Source: JAMOAW01 sp039908535
Lineage (GTDB): Bacteria > Pseudomonadota > Magnetococcia > Magnetococcales > JADFZT01
Direction of reading: 5' to 3'
DNA length: 64,000 nt
Assembly (NCBI GenBank): GCA_039908535.1
Contig: JAMOAW010000016.1
Coordinates: 1 to 64,000, forward strand
Position 1 is the first letter of the stretch. Every line of letters starts with the position of its first letter. Below the pieces are notes generated by a model. The model did no database searches. It was not told the origin of the DNA and worked only from the letters and a program-made list of their open reading frames with translations. The position numbers and the translations under genes are program-made. Shown one piece after another: positions 26,555-36,114 of the stretch.

Positions 26555-27277
26555 TCAATCTTTCAGATGCAATCCAAGAAGCCATAAAGGTCGCAGCATT
26601 TTCCACCAATCTATAAATGGACGCATCTTCGTTTGACCAATTTGGCGGGGGGGATAAATTTTAGAGACGGGTACCTCTTTAAAATTATACCCCAATTGCA
26701 ATATCTTAATCAACAAATAAACTTCCAATTCATAATGATCCAACCATGATTGATCCAAACGAATACGCGGGTCGTCTAAAATCGACAGGCGCATACTACG
26801 AAAACCGTTGGTGCTTTCTGTAAGGCGGGTGTGACATATCAAACCAACAAACCAGGGATGCAGTCGCGTGGCAAAACGACGATAAATAGGTATATCACCT
26901 CCAGAGAGGCCACCAGTCAAATAACGAGAACCCATGACGAAATCACAACCTTCAGACACAATAGGAGCCAAAAGTCTAGGAATTTCCTCCGGGTTATCCT
27001 TGTTGTTGCCAGCAATGACCACCGCAATATCAAATTTTCGCTGGCGAGCTAATTGAAATCCAGCACGAATGGCCGCACCAACCCCCATAACACGGCCCAA
27101 AGATAATACTTCGGCACCAGCCGCTTGCGCAACTGAGGCGGTCGCATCAGTGGAACCATCGTCCACAACTAAAATAAGATCAACCACATCTAACGCCGCA
27201 CGATGCACAACCGTACCGATTTTAAGTTCTTCGTTATAAGCAGGGGCAATAAGAATAACGGAATAACCTTCATACAT
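26555..27277 (-). CDS. GT2 glycosyltransferase, dolichol-phosphate mannosyltransferase type
   Basis: A 240-residue GT-A fold enzyme with LIAPAYNEELKIGTVV, VDDGSTDATAS and a MGSRYLTGG region. The usual metal-binding DxD appears as AGNNKDNP, which is a deviation. No membrane domain is visible. It probably uses a nucleotide-sugar and a lipid carrier. It starts four bases after the acyltransferase gene and is the last of five leftward sugar genes. Confidence 0.82.
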   Translation of the reverse strand: MYEGYSVILIAPAYNEELKIGTVVHRAALDVVDLILVVDDGSTDATASVAQAAGAEVLSLGRVMGVGAAIRAGFQLARQRKFDIAVVIAGNNKDNPEEIPRLLAPIVSEGCDFVMGSRYLTGGLSGGDIPIYRRFATRLHPWFVGLICHTRLTESTNGFRSMRLSILDDPRIRLDQSWLDHYELEVYLLIKILQLGYNFKEVPVSKIYPPRQIGQTKMRPFIDWWKMLRPLWLLGLHLKD

Positions 27278-27281
27278 ATTT

Positions 27282-27911
27282 TTATTCTGATGATAGCATC
27301 AGCCTTCCTTGGATTAAGGAATATTTAAAACCACAGGCTAAACAAGAAGGTGCCGAAGTATCGTTAGGCAGAGGATGACCACAGGAACATACCCACCCAA
27401 CCGAACGAGCAGGATTCCCCACCACCCGTTGCCATGGGAGTACAGAGTGGGTAACCACAGCCCCAGCCCCGATCATGGCATACGCCCCAATCTCTATCCC
27501 TGGAACAAGTATGGCTCCCGCTCCGATGCTGGCTCCACGCCGAACAAAGGTAGACAGCAACCACCCCTGTGAATTTTGATAACGTTTTTGAACTTGAGAA
27601 ATATCCACCATGCGCGGACTGCGCGGATAACGATCATTGGTAAAAATCACCCCCGGCCCTAAAAAAACATCATCCTCTATCTCCACACCTGACCAGATCA
27701 TAACCTGATTTTTAACGGTCACACGATGGCCAATGTTAACGCCAGTTTCTAAAAAGGCGTGATCGCCAATGTTGCAATTTTGACCAATACGAACTCCAGA
27801 CATAATATGAGAAAAGGCCCAAATTTTTGTTCCCGCCCCCACCTCCTCGCTTTCACAACAGGCCAGTGGATGAACAAAAAACGCCGCTAATGAAGAAGAA
27901 GGTATAACCAT
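27282..27911 (-). CDS. wbpD: WbpD-like N-acetyltransferase with C-terminal zinc ribbon
   Basis: A left-handed beta-helix acyltransferase of 209 aa. Hexapeptide repeats run through two blocks: VGAGTKIWAFSHI to VFLGPGVIFTND, and ASIGAGAILVPGIEIGAYAMIGAGAVV. The WbpD-like N-terminus (FFVHPLA...) suggests acetylation of the 3-amino group of a UDP-GlcNAc3N-uronate. A small four-Cys ribbon (CSCG...CLAC) ends the protein. The gene follows the oxidoreductase without a gap. The exact sugar is inferred from the trio. Confidence 0.82.
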   Translation of the reverse strand: MVIPSSSLAAFFVHPLACCESEEVGAGTKIWAFSHIMSGVRIGQNCNIGDHAFLETGVNIGHRVTVKNQVMIWSGVEIEDDVFLGPGVIFTNDRYPRSPRMVDISQVQKRYQNSQGWLLSTFVRRGASIGAGAILVPGIEIGAYAMIGAGAVVTHSVLPWQRVVGNPARSVGWVCSCGHPLPNDTSAPSCLACGFKYSLIQGRLMLSSE

Positions 27912-28952
27912 TTAAAAAATTTCCAAAGGTAAGATGGTGACCGGTGCCCCACGTTGCTGCATACTTAATGTCGCGGCTTCCAAAGATTGGACAACTTTCA
28001 TGGCGTTAATACCATCCGTCAGAGGAAGTCGACCGCTTTCGATACAATCCAAAAAATGTTCGCATTCGGCCTGCAAAGGTTGGTTGAGAGTGACGTTGGG
28101 AGAAGATTGTCCCCCATCGACAACCATCGTTTTGTATTCCAAAAATGAGCCAGTTATCTTATCGGGTGCAAGATATTGAACCGATTTATTAAATATGCGA
28201 ATTGGATTGGTCAGATCAAGATCATCCCATACAGCCATTTTTTGATCCCCAACAACCACCATTTTGCGCACCTTTTTAGGCTCTAGCCAACTGGCATGAA
28301 TATTGACTATCATTTTGTTTTTAAAAGCAAACGTCGCAAAAACAACATCCTCAATGGATGGATTTAAATAAGACATTCCCAATGCGGTCACCTCCATAGG
28401 AAGATCGTTTAACAACTCAACCATGATGGAAATATCGTGGGTAGCCAGATCCCATAAAGCGTTGACATCCGTTCTGACAGGACCCAAATTGGTACGCTCC
28501 ATACTCAAATAATAAATCTGACCCAATTCCCCCCTTTGGATAATCTCTTTTAAAGCGCAAATACCCGCATTGTAAGAAAAAATATGACCAACCATCAAAC
28601 ATTTACCAACCTGGCGGCTGAGTTGAATCAGATGACGAATTTCTTGTGTAGAGGTGGTCAAAGGTTTTTCCACCAATAAATGTTTTTTGGCAACTAAAAC
28701 CTGTTGGGCAATCGAATAATGAGTGGCCGTTGGTGTTGCAACGACAACGGCATCCAAATCTGGATCGGCGAGCATCTCTTCCAAGTGGTTGGTCAAACGG
28801 GCCGTCGGATAACGAGAAGCTATCGTCTCCAAATGGGCCTGGTTGCTATCACACAACCACCGAAGAACCGCACGGTTGGTAGATAAAAAAGATTTAGCAA
28901 TATTCGGCCCCCAGTACCCCATTCCTACCAAACCAATATTGTGCATATGCAT
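27912..28952 (-). CDS. wbpB: Gfo/Idh/MocA oxidoreductase (WbpB-like)
   Basis: A 346-residue NAD(P)-dependent sugar oxidoreductase with the Rossmann motif GLVGMGYWGPNIAK, followed by VVVATPTATH and the catalytic-region Lys in EKPLTTS. Placed between a DegT aminotransferase and a WbpD-like acetyltransferase, it probably oxidises C3 of a UDP-N-acetylglucosaminuronate before transamination. No wbpA-like dehydrogenase is in the window. The ATG at 28952 is preceded by AGGGATAG; a second ATG two codons on is also possible. Confidence 0.83.
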   Translation of the reverse strand: MHMHNIGLVGMGYWGPNIAKSFLSTNRAVLRWLCDSNQAHLETIASRYPTARLTNHLEEMLADPDLDAVVVATPTATHYSIAQQVLVAKKHLLVEKPLTTSTQEIRHLIQLSRQVGKCLMVGHIFSYNAGICALKEIIQRGELGQIYYLSMERTNLGPVRTDVNALWDLATHDISIMVELLNDLPMEVTALGMSYLNPSIEDVVFATFAFKNKMIVNIHASWLEPKKVRKMVVVGDQKMAVWDDLDLTNPIRIFNKSVQYLAPDKITGSFLEYKTMVVDGGQSSPNVTLNQPLQAECEHFLDCIESGRLPLTDGINAMKVVQSLEAATLSMQQRGAPVTILPLEIF

Positions 28953-28964
28953 TCTATTCTATCC

Positions 28965-30068
28965 CTATAATGATGCCAAAAGATGAGCAGCGCGTTCAAT
29001 AGCACTTTCAGGAAGTTCTGGATACATGGGTAAACTCAAACCCGTGGCGGCCCACTGCTCGGCCATAGGAAAAGAACGATCGGTAAGATGCCGACAAGCT
29101 TGCAATTGATGCAAGGCAAATGGGTAATGGATTCCAGCCCCAATGCCGGCATCGTTTAAACGACGCAGGGCCACATCACGATTGACTAAACGAATCACAT
29201 ACAAATGATAATTGCCAGTGATATCATAAGAGGTAAGCGTAACACCAGGAATATCCTTGAGGGCAAGATCGTACAGACGGGCATGCCGACGTCTGGCCTG
29301 ATTCCAATCATTCAAATGAGGTAATTTAAGCCGAAGAACAGTCGCCTGCAAGGTATCCAGGCGACTGTTAAGGCCGAGCTCTTCATGGTGATATTTTTGC
29401 AAAGATCCCAAGTTACGCAAAGATCGCAAACGGGTGGCTAATTTTTCGTCATGCGTAACAACGGCCCCACCATCGCCGTAGGCACCGAGGTTTTTCCCTG
29501 GATAAAAACTAAAACAACCCACATCGCCCATGGTCCCTGCATGTTGTCTCCCCTGATAAAACGTTCCATGAGCCTGAGCAGCATCTTCAACCACCTTCAG
29601 ACCAAATTTTTTGGCAATCTCCAATATAGAGGTCATAGGAGCACACTGACCATAAAGATGCACCGGACAAATGGCTTTGGTGCGTGAGGTAATAGAAGAC
29701 TCAAGAAGAGAGGGATCAAGGAGGCCCGTTTGAGAATCAACATCGACGAAAACAGGCGTTGCTCCCACCAGCATAACACCCAAAGCGGTCGCCATAAAGG
29801 TCATGGCAGGAACAATCACTTCATCACCAGGACCGATATCCAAGGCCCGAAAAGCCAGTTGCAGGGCATCGGTACCGCTGGCACACCCAACAGCATAAGG
29901 GACTTGACAATAAGCGGCAAATTCATTCTCAAACATTTGGACATCTTGTCCAAGGATATAATCCCCCCGCTCAAGAGTGGTGGCAAGTGCAGCAAGCATG
30001 GAGGAGCGCAGGGTCGCATATTGTGCTTTTAAATTTACAAGAGGAATTAAATCGGTATTTATGGACAT
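28965..30068 (-). CDS. wbpE: DegT/DnrJ/EryC1 sugar aminotransferase (WbpE-like)
   Basis: A 367-residue PLP-dependent nucleotide-sugar aminotransferase. The cofactor Lys is at residue 192 in FSFYPGKNLGAYGDGG; GCASGTDALQLA, EDAAQAHG and a conserved R/H-rich C-terminus also match the family. Together with the next two genes it makes the set used for 2,3-diamino-2,3-dideoxyglucuronate-type sugars. It starts downstream of a pair of repeats that separate it from the GT-C-like gene. Confidence 0.87.
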   Translation of the reverse strand: MSINTDLIPLVNLKAQYATLRSSMLAALATTLERGDYILGQDVQMFENEFAAYCQVPYAVGCASGTDALQLAFRALDIGPGDEVIVPAMTFMATALGVMLVGATPVFVDVDSQTGLLDPSLLESSITSRTKAICPVHLYGQCAPMTSILEIAKKFGLKVVEDAAQAHGTFYQGRQHAGTMGDVGCFSFYPGKNLGAYGDGGAVVTHDEKLATRLRSLRNLGSLQKYHHEELGLNSRLDTLQATVLRLKLPHLNDWNQARRRHARLYDLALKDIPGVTLTSYDITGNYHLYVIRLVNRDVALRRLNDAGIGAGIHYPFALHQLQACRHLTDRSFPMAEQWAATGLSLPMYPELPESAIERAAHLLASL

Positions 30069-30094
30069 AAAGGCTCCCGTATATAAAAAAATGA

Positions 30095-30155
30095 GTGCGT
30101 CCCCAAAAAAAAGGGGAAGAATTGAGGGGCGGTTCTGGGCTCCCCAAGCTCTAGA
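30095..30155 (-). repeat. Partial A-type repeat
   Basis: A degraded half copy with GGGGCGGTTCTGGGCTCCCC, directly beside the next full copy. It is probably an older insertion or a deletion remnant. Confidence 0.6.
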
Positions 30156-30307
30156 TCATAATGCCCTGCGGGCAAAAAATTAAAATCAAAACCCTGGGGG
30201 ATGAATCCCCCAGACCCCCTCTGTTTTTTATGACTTAAAAAAAAAGAGGGGGTCTGGAGGGCGGTTCTCCGCCCCCCAAGGTCTTGATTTTTATTTTTCC
30301 GATACAT
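30156..30307 (-). repeat. A-type multi-hairpin repeat
   Basis: A full minus-oriented copy between the GT-C-like gene and wbpE, with a partly altered centre (GGGGGTCTGGAGGGCGG). A further degraded fragment lies at about 30308-30365. Confidence 0.85.
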
Positions 30308-30375
30308 AAAAATTAAAAAACAAAGAAGGGATTAGGGAACAATTCTGGGCCCCCAAAAATTTTATTTTTGGCTTC

Positions 30376-31932
30376 CTAAACGGCTTTAAAAACATTTAGT
30401 TGTAACCGTTGCCACAGAATAGAGACAAGAGTCACAAAACCAATCGCTACAATAGGCAAAATCGGTGCATTAAAACGTACAATATAATTAGTAGCACCCG
30501 CATGAATTAAAAAAGAATAAATAGCTGGAGACAAAAAAAGCAAGGTGGGCATATCTCTACGCCTTAAAAAAATCCATGTACAAATGAACAACGAAGGCAT
30601 CATAAAAGGCATGTAATGAATGGTCCAATACCGAACAGATGCCACCCAAGGATCCGCTAAAAGTTCTTGTTCTTGAAAAAACAGTCCTACGGGAAGAAAA
30701 AGTCCCTTAAATCCCAAATGTATAGAAAGTGCTAGGTTTTTCAACGGCGATTCTAAAATAAGAGAGCGTGCGATGGCTTCTCGTGTCTCTAAATCTGGAG
30801 TCGGATTGCCTGTGCGCTGAACGGTCGTGCGCCAGACAAGGCCATCTGGTTTGTTAATCCTCCGGTAAAATGAATTTTGGTCGTGAGTATCCATTAAATG
30901 AGCAAAATCAGCTCTTGGAAAAAATTTTTCTACAAACAAACCATCTCCACGAAACCGATAAGGGATTAAATCGTTGGGAATATAGTATAAAAAACCTACC
31001 CAAAACTCTCGCCAATTCATGGCTAAATATTCAGCCCTGGCAGAAATAGCCCCCCTTGATGTGGAAATTTGTAACGTATCGAATTGATTATAATTACGCC
31101 ATATCCAGGCACCATCCAGCAATAAGACTGGCACCAAAAAGGCCAGCACTGGAACAATAATAGCCGAACGACGTAACGTGGATCTAAACACAAACACGAT
31201 CACAGCACAAATGACAACTAAAACAAAAAAATAAATAAAAATTTCCTTTGTTAAAATTAACAAAGCCATAAAAAATCCAGATAAAAAAGCAAACAAAATT
31301 TTTCGACGGCTATAAAATACCATACGTAAAAATAACGCGCTCAAAATAGTCCAAACAGCCGCATGTAAATCCGTCATGACGGTCAAAACTTGCTGCAGCA
31401 TAAAAGAGTTCAACCCAATGATGACCATCGCCAAATAGCCAAAAAACCATCCACCTGTTACCAACCAACCGGCATAAAAAGTCGCTATGAGCAATATCAA
31501 TAAAAACAAAATATTAAAAAGAAAAATGCGTTCAAGCCACCTTTTCCCCTTTTCAGGATCTGCGCAGGGAAACATTTTTTCACCTGGATATGGTTTTTGC
31601 AAACATCCCAAAACCAAATCTCCTCCTGGATCGGTCCAATGCAACCATACCGAAAGAAGCATGGGCACAACCGGTCCACGCCAATTGTCTGGGGTTATCT
31701 CTGCAGATTCACCTGTTTCTATTGTGGGCTTGGCCCGTGAAAAAATTCCATCTTTATAAAGATGATAAGCCGCTCCTAAATTATCACGGGCATCAGCAGA
31801 TACTGGAATCGGCTTTATAATGGAAAGATCCAAACCAATAAAACATGCAAGAGTCAACACAGTGAGAAAAATTTGAATCCGTCGAATCCAATGGAGAGGA
31901 AAATTTTGAACATTGAACAAAGAAAATATCAA
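30376..31932 (-). CDS. GT39/GT-C-like multi-spanning membrane protein
   Basis: A protein of about 518 residues with some ten hydrophobic segments. After the first helix the loop reads VSADARDNLGAAYHLYKDG, comparable to the acidic loop of GT-C glycosyltransferases such as ArnT. It is likely an inner-membrane enzyme using lipid-linked sugars, but I cannot assign substrate or family firmly. I place the start at TTG 31932, with AGGGGG seven bases upstream. The longer frame from 31968 begins inside an A-type repeat (residues MPAGHYV) and is doubtful. Confidence 0.6.
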   Translation of the reverse strand: MIFSLFNVQNFPLHWIRRIQIFLTVLTLACFIGLDLSIIKPIPVSADARDNLGAAYHLYKDGIFSRAKPTIETGESAEITPDNWRGPVVPMLLSVWLHWTDPGGDLVLGCLQKPYPGEKMFPCADPEKGKRWLERIFLFNILFLLILLIATFYAGWLVTGGWFFGYLAMVIIGLNSFMLQQVLTVMTDLHAAVWTILSALFLRMVFYSRRKILFAFLSGFFMALLILTKEIFIYFFVLVVICAVIVFVFRSTLRRSAIIVPVLAFLVPVLLLDGAWIWRNYNQFDTLQISTSRGAISARAEYLAMNWREFWVGFLYYIPNDLIPYRFRGDGLFVEKFFPRADFAHLMDTHDQNSFYRRINKPDGLVWRTTVQRTGNPTPDLETREAIARSLILESPLKNLALSIHLGFKGLFLPVGLFFQEQELLADPWVASVRYWTIHYMPFMMPSLFICTWIFLRRRDMPTLLFLSPAIYSFLIHAGATNYIVRFNAPILPIVAIGFVTLVSILWQRLQLNVFKAV

Positions 31933-31947
31933 CCCGATACCCCCTAA

Positions 31948-32048
31948 AACATAATGCCCTGCGGGCAAAAAATTAAAATCAAAGACAAAACCTTGGGGGA
32001 GAAAAGGGTGGGAGGATTGGGGGACGGTTCTCCGCCCACCAAGGCCTT
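31948..32048 (-). repeat. A-type repeat with internal deletion
   Basis: A minus-oriented copy of about 100 bp. The half after ACCTTGGGGGA is joined directly to AAAAGGGTGGGAGGATTGG, so one hairpin arm and the A/T-rich centre are missing. It lies between the feo genes and the GT-C-like gene. Confidence 0.8.
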
Positions 32049-32067
32049 AAAAAAAAGAACACGACAT

Positions 32068-32247
32068 CTATAACTCTTTATTCTCCGACGCGATGGAGAT
32101 GGTTGGTGGCGTAGAACATCCCGTCCCACTACAACACCCCCCACACCCAGGAGCACTGCCAGATTTCTTACCAAACGCCCGTCTAATATGCCAATAAATA
32201 TAAAGCATACACAAGCCAAAAATAATCGCCAGCAATACATTTTCCAT
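32068..32247 (-). CDS. FeoB-associated Cys-rich membrane peptide
   Basis: A 59-residue peptide with one N-terminal helix (ENVLLAIIFGLCMLYIYW), a basic patch and a Cys-rich stretch (CGGCCSGTGC) near the C-terminus. This is the layout of the FeoB-associated Cys-rich protein family. It starts 14 bp after feoB, with GGGAGG four bases before the ATG. It probably supports ferrous iron transport, but its action is unknown. Longer upstream readings lie inside feoB. Confidence 0.82.
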   Translation of the reverse strand: MENVLLAIIFGLCMLYIYWHIRRAFGKKSGSAPGCGGCCSGTGCSTPPTISIASENKEL

Positions 32248-32261
32248 GTCGCCTCCCGTGT

Positions 32262-34394
32262 TCATACAAAAAAATGTCCTGCTTGAATAATGGTAAAAGA
32301 GAGACTCCAAGCCAGAATCAACGAGAAAGCCACGGAAAATCCAGCCCATTTCCAACCGCCGGCCTCCCGTTGAATGGTGGCAATGGTCGCCAAGCAGGGG
32401 CTATAAAGAAGAGCAAAAAACATAAAGGCCACCGCTACCAAAGGCGACATGCTCTTACCCAAGGCTTGACGTAGGCTCATAGACTCCTCGGTACTGCTCT
32501 CATCTTGAGAATAAATCACCGCATAACTGGCGACCACCACCTCTTTGGCGACAAAACCGGTCAAAATGGCAACGGTATCTTTCCAGGTAAAATCAAGAGG
32601 GGCAAAAACCGGAGAGACCGTTTTGGCAATTTGACCCAAATAACTCTTGGCCAGAGCCTCCTGCTTTTGTTGGCGGCGTAAATCCGCCAAATCCGTGGCC
32701 TTTTGGGGAGAATCGGGTAAAGCCTCCATGGTGGCGATTTGCTCAGGATAATTGACGCTCCAAACAATATCTTTTGGATAGGCCTGCAAAAACCAAATCA
32801 CCGTCGATCCAACCAAGATGACACTGGAAATTTTACTCAAAAAATCAAGAGCTTTATCCACCATTTGGATTAAAACCGCCCGCAGGGTAGGAATACGATA
32901 GGGCGGCAATTCCATCACAAACGGTTCTTTGTCGTTGCGGGCAAACAGATGATTGAGCAATACCGCCGCACCCATGGCAATGACGATGCTCGACATATAC
33001 ATCAAAAAAACAACCGTCCCCGCATATTCTTGAAAAAATGCCCCGGCAAAAAGAATAAAAACCGGCAACCGAGCCGTACAGAGCATAAAAGGGTTGATCA
33101 AAATAGTGATCAAACGCGAACGATCGCTTTCAATGGTGCGGGTGGCCATGACCGCTGGAACATTACAACCAAAGCCAATCACTAAAGGAATAAGAGCCTT
33201 ACCGTGTAGACCAAAGGTGTGCATCAGCCGATCCATTAAAAAGGCCGCTCGGGTCAGATATCCCGTCTCGCTAAAGAGGGCCATGAAAAAAAATAAAATC
33301 ACAATATTGGGTAGAAAAACAATGGTGCCCCCTACCCCAGCCAACACCCCATCAATGATTAAATCGTGTATTTGCCCAGCAGGTAACAGAGGATCCACAG
33401 AGGCAGAGACCCAAGCTACAAAATTTTCAATCCAGCTCGTTGGATAGACCCCCAAATTAAAGGTCGTTTCAAACATCACCCATAAAAAAAGCACAAATAT
33501 GGGAATACCAAAATATCGATGTAACAATATGGCATCCAACCGCCGGGTAAAATCCCGGTAGCCAATGGGCAGAGTCTCTCGTTGAACCGCCTCGGAGAGC
33601 AGACCGTGAATAAAACCATAACGGGCATCGGCAAAAAGCATTTCGCAAGAGTCATTATGGTCACGTGCCAAATCGTAACGTTCTCGACGAACCATCTCCA
33701 ATAGGTGGGCATGGTCTTGCTCTTGACGCAGCAGGGCATCATCCCCTTCCAACAGTTTAATGGCCAACCAACGGCATTGACGATCATTCATTTTTTCTTG
33801 ATGCAATGCGCGAATCAAAGCCTGAACCCGTTCGATGGCATCCTCCAAATGGGCATCATAGCGAATGGTCACAGGAGAGAATTGACCTGGATTGTTGGTC
33901 ATCGCCTCGACTGCCTGTAAAAATTCTGCCCTCCCCTCCCCTTGCAAGGCATTAAATTCAATCACTGGCCCTCCCAACATACTAGAGAGGGCCTTGGTAT
34001 CTATTTTAATTTTATTGCGCCGGGCCTCGTCAATCATGTTGAGGACAAAAATAGTGGGTCGCCTCATCTCCAAAAGTTGTGTCGAAAGAAACATGGAGCG
34101 TTCCAAATTGCTCGCATCCAAAATATTCACCACAATATCGGCCGCCTCAGAATTGATATAATTGCGACCAATACCCTCTTCAGGAGTTTGAGCGGTCAGG
34201 GAATAAATACCTGGAAGATCAACAAGTTCGATCTCTTGGTCACCGTACCGAAGATGCCTAGATTGAATGGCAACCGTTACCCGCGGATAGTTACCGACAT
34301 TGGCCTTCGAATTGGTTAATTTGTTTAAAAGGGTGGTTTTGCCACAGTTGGGATTGCCAACCAAGCCCAGGGTTATTTTTTTTTGGGTATCCAT
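32262..34394 (-). CDS. feoB: Ferrous iron transporter FeoB
   Basis: A 710-residue inner-membrane Fe(II) transporter. The N-terminal GTPase domain has G1 GNPNCGKTTL, G3 DLPGIYS and G4 NMID. A helical GDI-like domain follows, then a polytopic core with two Gate regions (FGCNVPAVMATRT; a later region around TGFVAKEVVV). Length and motif order are normal. It is flanked by feoA upstream and the Cys-rich peptide downstream, the common feoA-feoB-X order. Confidence 0.96.
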   Translation of the reverse strand: MDTQKKITLGLVGNPNCGKTTLLNKLTNSKANVGNYPRVTVAIQSRHLRYGDQEIELVDLPGIYSLTAQTPEEGIGRNYINSEAADIVVNILDASNLERSMFLSTQLLEMRRPTIFVLNMIDEARRNKIKIDTKALSSMLGGPVIEFNALQGEGRAEFLQAVEAMTNNPGQFSPVTIRYDAHLEDAIERVQALIRALHQEKMNDRQCRWLAIKLLEGDDALLRQEQDHAHLLEMVRRERYDLARDHNDSCEMLFADARYGFIHGLLSEAVQRETLPIGYRDFTRRLDAILLHRYFGIPIFVLFLWVMFETTFNLGVYPTSWIENFVAWVSASVDPLLPAGQIHDLIIDGVLAGVGGTIVFLPNIVILFFFMALFSETGYLTRAAFLMDRLMHTFGLHGKALIPLVIGFGCNVPAVMATRTIESDRSRLITILINPFMLCTARLPVFILFAGAFFQEYAGTVVFLMYMSSIVIAMGAAVLLNHLFARNDKEPFVMELPPYRIPTLRAVLIQMVDKALDFLSKISSVILVGSTVIWFLQAYPKDIVWSVNYPEQIATMEALPDSPQKATDLADLRRQQKQEALAKSYLGQIAKTVSPVFAPLDFTWKDTVAILTGFVAKEVVVASYAVIYSQDESSTEESMSLRQALGKSMSPLVAVAFMFFALLYSPCLATIATIQREAGGWKWAGFSVAFSLILAWSLSFTIIQAGHFFV

Positions 34395-34491
34395 TTTTTA
34401 TCTTGATATATCAAATAAAGGAGGTAGGAAACATGTTCCCAAGGTTTTGCGCAGAAAATTGGGGAATGCCATCCCCCAAAGTCTTGAGTTT

Positions 34492-34740
34492 TCACTGTTG
34501 CGAAATAAGAATATTATCGGCATCTTCGTTACGAATCGATAACCGATACCCCATGATAGAATAAATGCGCGGATCACCCAAAGGGGCTTGAATATCCAAA
34601 GATATTTTTTGCCCGCGAATGATCCCAAGGGCCATGAGTCGTTGTTTGGTAACGACATCCCCTTTCAATTGCCGAATCGTGGCAATTTCCCCGGTAGAAA
34701 GGTGGCGAAGGGTAACAAAATTGTCGCTATTTTTTTTCAT
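34492..34740 (-). CDS. feoA: Ferrous iron transport protein A
   Basis: An 82-residue SH3-like cytoplasmic protein. Family features include TLRHLSTGEIATI, QRLMALGIIRGQKI and a C-terminal YRLSIRNEDADNI. It stimulates FeoB. ATG at 34740 has AAGGA about 11 bases upstream. The long reading that extends upstream is repeat-encoded. It is about 97 bp before feoB, with a short hairpin-like remnant (GGGGAATGCCATCCCC) in the gap. Confidence 0.9.
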   Translation of the reverse strand: MKKNSDNFVTLRHLSTGEIATIRQLKGDVVTKQRLMALGIIRGQKISLDIQAPLGDPRIYSIMGYRLSIRNEDADNILISQQ

Positions 34741-34770
34741 TTTTAACTCAATCCTTAGAGAAAGATGAAT

Positions 34771-34924
34771 ATCATGCCCTGCGGGCAAAAAATTAAAGAC
34801 AAAACCTTGGGGGATGAATCCCCCAAACCCCCTCTTTTTTTTAAGACTTAAAAAAAAAAGGGTGGGGGGAATTGGGGGCGGTTCTCCGCCCCCCAAGGTC
34901 TTGATTTTTATTTTTCCGATACAT
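34771..34924 (-). repeat. A-type multi-hairpin repeat
   Basis: A full minus-oriented copy 30 bp upstream of the feoA start, between feoA and the terC-like gene that precedes it. Confidence 0.85.
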
Positions 34925-35013
34925 GCAAATATTTCATAGAGTCGATCTCATTGCAAAAATCTTTCTTACGAATTATTCTCATTACAGAATATAGATTCCT
35001 AAAGGGATTGTTG

Positions 35014-36033
35014 TCAAGTCTCTTCTTCCTGGCTTGGCCATATAAAAGAGGCCAACACCCCCAGCCCTAAAATTGAAAAGACAAAGATCAAACTCCATTC
35101 GGGGGTAATATGCAGGTTTGGCCATTGAAGGATATTGTTACTGGCTTCAATCGCCAATTTGGCGGCAATGTAAAACAACAAAGCAATGATGGCTTTATCC
35201 AGGTGAACAAGAAATTTCATCAGGCTGGAGAGGATAAAAAACATGGCGCGCAACCCCATCACCCCAAAAATCATCGCTCCCCAAACCAAAACCGGCTCCT
35301 TGGTCATGGCGATCACCGCAGGAACCGAATCAAAGGCAAACATAATATCCGTTGCCTGAATAACCATTGTGCAAAGCAACGCCGGTGTGGCATAACGCGT
35401 GGCAGAGCCCTTGAGTTGAATGGTCGGATCTTGCTTTTGTAGGGTTTCGGCCTCTTGACGGGAAATGACCATATCTTGTCCGTGCAAACGAGGAAAAACC
35501 GGCATAAACCGTTCAGTCAGACGCACAGACCAATGTTGAGAATAGTCATGCAAAGATTCGTCTGCGTCGCCTGCGGTCAACATTTTCCAAGCCGTCCAAC
35601 CGACGATAAGAGCAAAAAGCAATCCAACCCAAGGCGAGGCCGCATACAAAGCCGTCCCCACCGAGGCAAACATCAATCGAAACACAATAGCCCCTAAAAT
35701 ACCATAAAAAAGTACCCGGCGTAGGATCACTTCTTTGATGTTAAAAGAGGCAAAAATAACCATAAAAACCATGACATTATCAAATGATAGGGACTCCTCT
35801 AACACAAATCCCACCAAAAACAGTTTAGCCCAATTCGGATCATAAACCAACCACAAATAACCCGCAAAACAGAGGGCAACCACTACCCAAAAAACAAACC
35901 ATAAACTGGCCTCTTTGAGAGTCATCATCCGATTTTTGTGATGGGCATGAATGTCGGTCGCCATGTAAAAGGCAATCACAGCGACAAAAATCAAAATAAT
36001 GTCAAGGGGAAATCCAATATGTTGCGTTTCCAT
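35014..36033 (-). CDS. TerC/Alx-family membrane protein
   Basis: A 339-residue polytopic protein with about eight helices. It has the TerC acidic signatures EESLSFDNVMVF and ATDIMFAFDSVPAV, inside the membrane. Alx/TerC proteins are linked to manganese export or metalation of secreted proteins, and to tellurite resistance in some operons; no other ter genes are nearby. The ATG at 36033 has AAGGA eight bases upstream. I looked for a yybP-ykoY-like leader and did not see one. Confidence 0.88.
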   Translation of the reverse strand: METQHIGFPLDIILIFVAVIAFYMATDIHAHHKNRMMTLKEASLWFVFWVVVALCFAGYLWLVYDPNWAKLFLVGFVLEESLSFDNVMVFMVIFASFNIKEVILRRVLFYGILGAIVFRLMFASVGTALYAASPWVGLLFALIVGWTAWKMLTAGDADESLHDYSQHWSVRLTERFMPVFPRLHGQDMVISRQEAETLQKQDPTIQLKGSATRYATPALLCTMVIQATDIMFAFDSVPAVIAMTKEPVLVWGAMIFGVMGLRAMFFILSSLMKFLVHLDKAIIALLFYIAAKLAIEASNNILQWPNLHITPEWSLIFVFSILGLGVLASFIWPSQEEET

Positions 36034-36114
36034 GGGAACAATTCCTTGCAAAATGTTTAAGGGTGGTGCTTACTGATCATAAGATGGTAACTATTCAAAA
36101 AATAACAAGACGAG

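Noticed and set aside
35014..36033. Tellurite-resistance operon
   Set aside because: Only a TerC/Alx-like gene is present; terA, terB, terD and others are absent.
36034..36114. Manganese (yybP-ykoY) riboswitch before terC
   Set aside because: The space before the repeat is only about 80 bp and lacks the expected core.
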